Shown here in pieces: positions 62,606-64,000 of a stretch of 64,000 nt of DNA (positions within the stretch are counted from its first letter, which is position 1; each line of letters starts with the position of its first letter). A program made the translations under genes and the position numbers. The stretch spans positions 30,521,919-30,585,918 of the forward strand of contig CM046306.1 of the NCBI GenBank assembly GCA_025267735.1. Direction: 5' to 3'. The notes under the pieces are model-generated. The model was not told the origin of the DNA. It was given only the letters and a program-made list of their open reading frames with translations, and did no database searches. This stretch comes from Mactra quadrangularis. Its lineage: Eukaryota > Mollusca > Bivalvia > Venerida > Mactridae.

Positions 62606-62987
62606 GGACAACTAGTTGGTCCCATAGACAATTGGTCCCATGCAATTTTGGCAGGGGTAAACAATTGGTTCCATCCAGTTTTGCCATGCTGGACAACTGG
62701 TCTCTCGTGAATTTGACAGGGGTGGACAACTGGCCCCATCTCAGTTTGACATGTGAAGATAAAGGTCCAACCTCGCTCAATAAAGTCCAATAATTAGGTG
62801 GTCAGTAGAATCAATTATAATAGTTTGCATAAAGTGATAATAGTTTCTTTTGATTAACTAATAATGGGACTTAATTGAGCGATGTGGTACCTTTATCTAG
62901 TGGGGCATAGGGCTAGTTGTCAAGCCTTGCAAAACTAGATGGGACAATTTGTCGATCCAGGTTAAAATGGTATGGGACTAGTTGTCC
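62606..62987. mobile_element. foldback element with repeated 'acaactggtcccat' words
   Basis: The ends 'ggacaactagttggtcccat' and 'atgggactagttgtcc' are inverted. TAC flanks both sides (62603-62605 and 62988-62990). The left half repeats 'acaa(c/t)tggt(c/t)cca' five times. An inner inverted pair, 'aaggtccaacctcgctcaat' and 'attgagcgatgtggtacctt', is also present. The three overlapping small frames here are repeat sequence. Confidence 0.7.
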
Positions 62988-62990
62988 TAC

Positions 62991-64000
62991 ATTCTTTTAA
63001 CCGTGTTATTTAGCATTTTATATAAGATTGGTGTTTCTCCATAAAAACTAAGCAGTGTATATTTTGTGTTATTATTGTATAAAATAATGTAAATTTGCAT
63101 TTGAATATGTAGATTATTAGATATATTTGATTTACGATATTTTATCAGAGAATTGAACTTTAGGAGAACAACGATAAAGCTTCACTTTATATACATCAGT
63201 TAGATGATTATGATTGTGTTGATGTTTTAAATTTCAATGATATATTTTGTTTAGTAAGAAGTCCATACTTCAATTAAGTGAACATTGTTATGTTTATAGG
63301 ACTTTGTATGTTTTGTATGTAACCTCATATAAATACATGTATATTTTTATTCATTTATTTTAGTTGAGTATGAACTGTTAAACAACCATTTGTCAGTAAC
63401 CCTTAGGATATAGTTCTCATGTGAATGGCTTAGGGGTTCTCAGGACCCTCTTGTTTGATATACATATTTTATAACCTTTAACTTGTTTGGACATGTGTGA
63501 AAGTAGATATATTTTCACCTTAATATGCCAGGGCTATTTCAAGATACTCTAATTTCAATACTAATTGACTGACTGATTTGCAATTTGATCAAGTGTCGTA
63601 GCGTGACTCTTTCAGAAAAACAAGTTGAGCCCCGATCCCAGTTACCATGTGATAGGTAAAATAGTAAGGTGCAATACAAAATTCCTTTGTGTAAAATTCT
63701 TGTACTTGAGATTTATACCGCAGCAATCTCCATTGACAGATATGCTATTAACCACTGTCGTAGGATATCACGACATCGCATGGGGAAAATGTTCAGATTA
63801 TCTTTGTGTGGACTCATTAGTGCATAGCCTTTATCTAGGCAAAAAATCAGAATTTCTATTGTTAGGTCAAGTTTTCTAAGGTATTATGATGATGCATGTC
63901 ATTTACAGATTGTGATTGGATGATTTGTTGACAGTTGCATCAAGGTTATTATAGTATACACTTATTTCATGGGTGTTTCCCGAGGTATCAGGGACAACTT
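62991..64000. other. AT-rich flank, no gene seen
   Basis: No exon with recognisable protein similarity. A frame of 84 codons at 63625-63879 has no known motif and no evidence for or against coding. Confidence 0.4.

Overview
This is a eukaryotic, animal nuclear window, AT-rich and full of repeats. I infer a mollusc, most likely a bivalve. The inference rests on the short-exon/long-intron gene structure with GT-AG splicing, intronless nicotinic-receptor-like genes, many tRNA-derived SINEs ending in a 'ggcgttaaac' tail, decayed LINE copies with a C-terminal Cys/His knuckle, and dozens of MITE/foldback elements. I cannot name the species.

Four protein-coding genes can be supported. (1) PSMC5/Rpt6, the 26S proteasome ATPase subunit 8, lies on the + strand at 18670-33718 and was reconstructed as 13 coding exons giving 405 aa. 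(2) ESS2 (DGCR14), a spliceosome-associated protein, lies on the - strand at 45857-39153 with 7 coding exons giving 510 aa. PSMC5 and ESS2 are convergent. (3) and (4) Two intronless Cys-loop ligand-gated channel genes of nicotinic acetylcholine receptor type (437 and 439 aa) lie head to head, at 49721-48408 on - and 59890-61209 on +, about 10 kb apart. They are clear paralogues.

Layout: 1-15.8 kb has no recognisable gene, only AT-rich DNA with MITEs, foldback elements and decayed repeats. A 5'-truncated, frameshifted LINE reverse transcriptase sits at 15.8-18.0 kb. PSMC5 spans 18.7-33.7 kb; its 5 kb first intron holds a hAT-like element, with a second hAT-like element and a tandem-repeat-bearing element nested inside. 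The 34-39 kb interval is the putative PSMC5 3' UTR, three MITE-like elements, a 9-bp-TSD element and a 39-bp minisatellite of hairpin units next to the ESS2 3' end. ESS2 occupies 39-46 kb, with a possible alternative first exon inside intron 1. The 46-64 kb region carries the receptor pair and is dense in palindromic elements: an approximately 80 bp palindrome family near the receptor genes, a 1.8 kb inverted repeat with a hAT-like insertion that has a perfect 8-bp TSD, two adjacent foldbacks at 58.0-58.5 kb, and a 23-bp minisatellite at 55.2-55.6 kb.

The genes do not form a functional operon. PSMC5 (protein degradation) and ESS2 (splicing) are housekeeping genes, and the receptor pair is a lineage-specific tandem/inverted duplication. 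I found no CRISPR, rRNA, clear functional tRNA or obvious novel enzymatic system. The most notable material is the transposon archaeology, the intronless paired receptors, the putative alternative ESS2 exon and the hairpin minisatellite. All calls are from reading the sequence; no database search was run.
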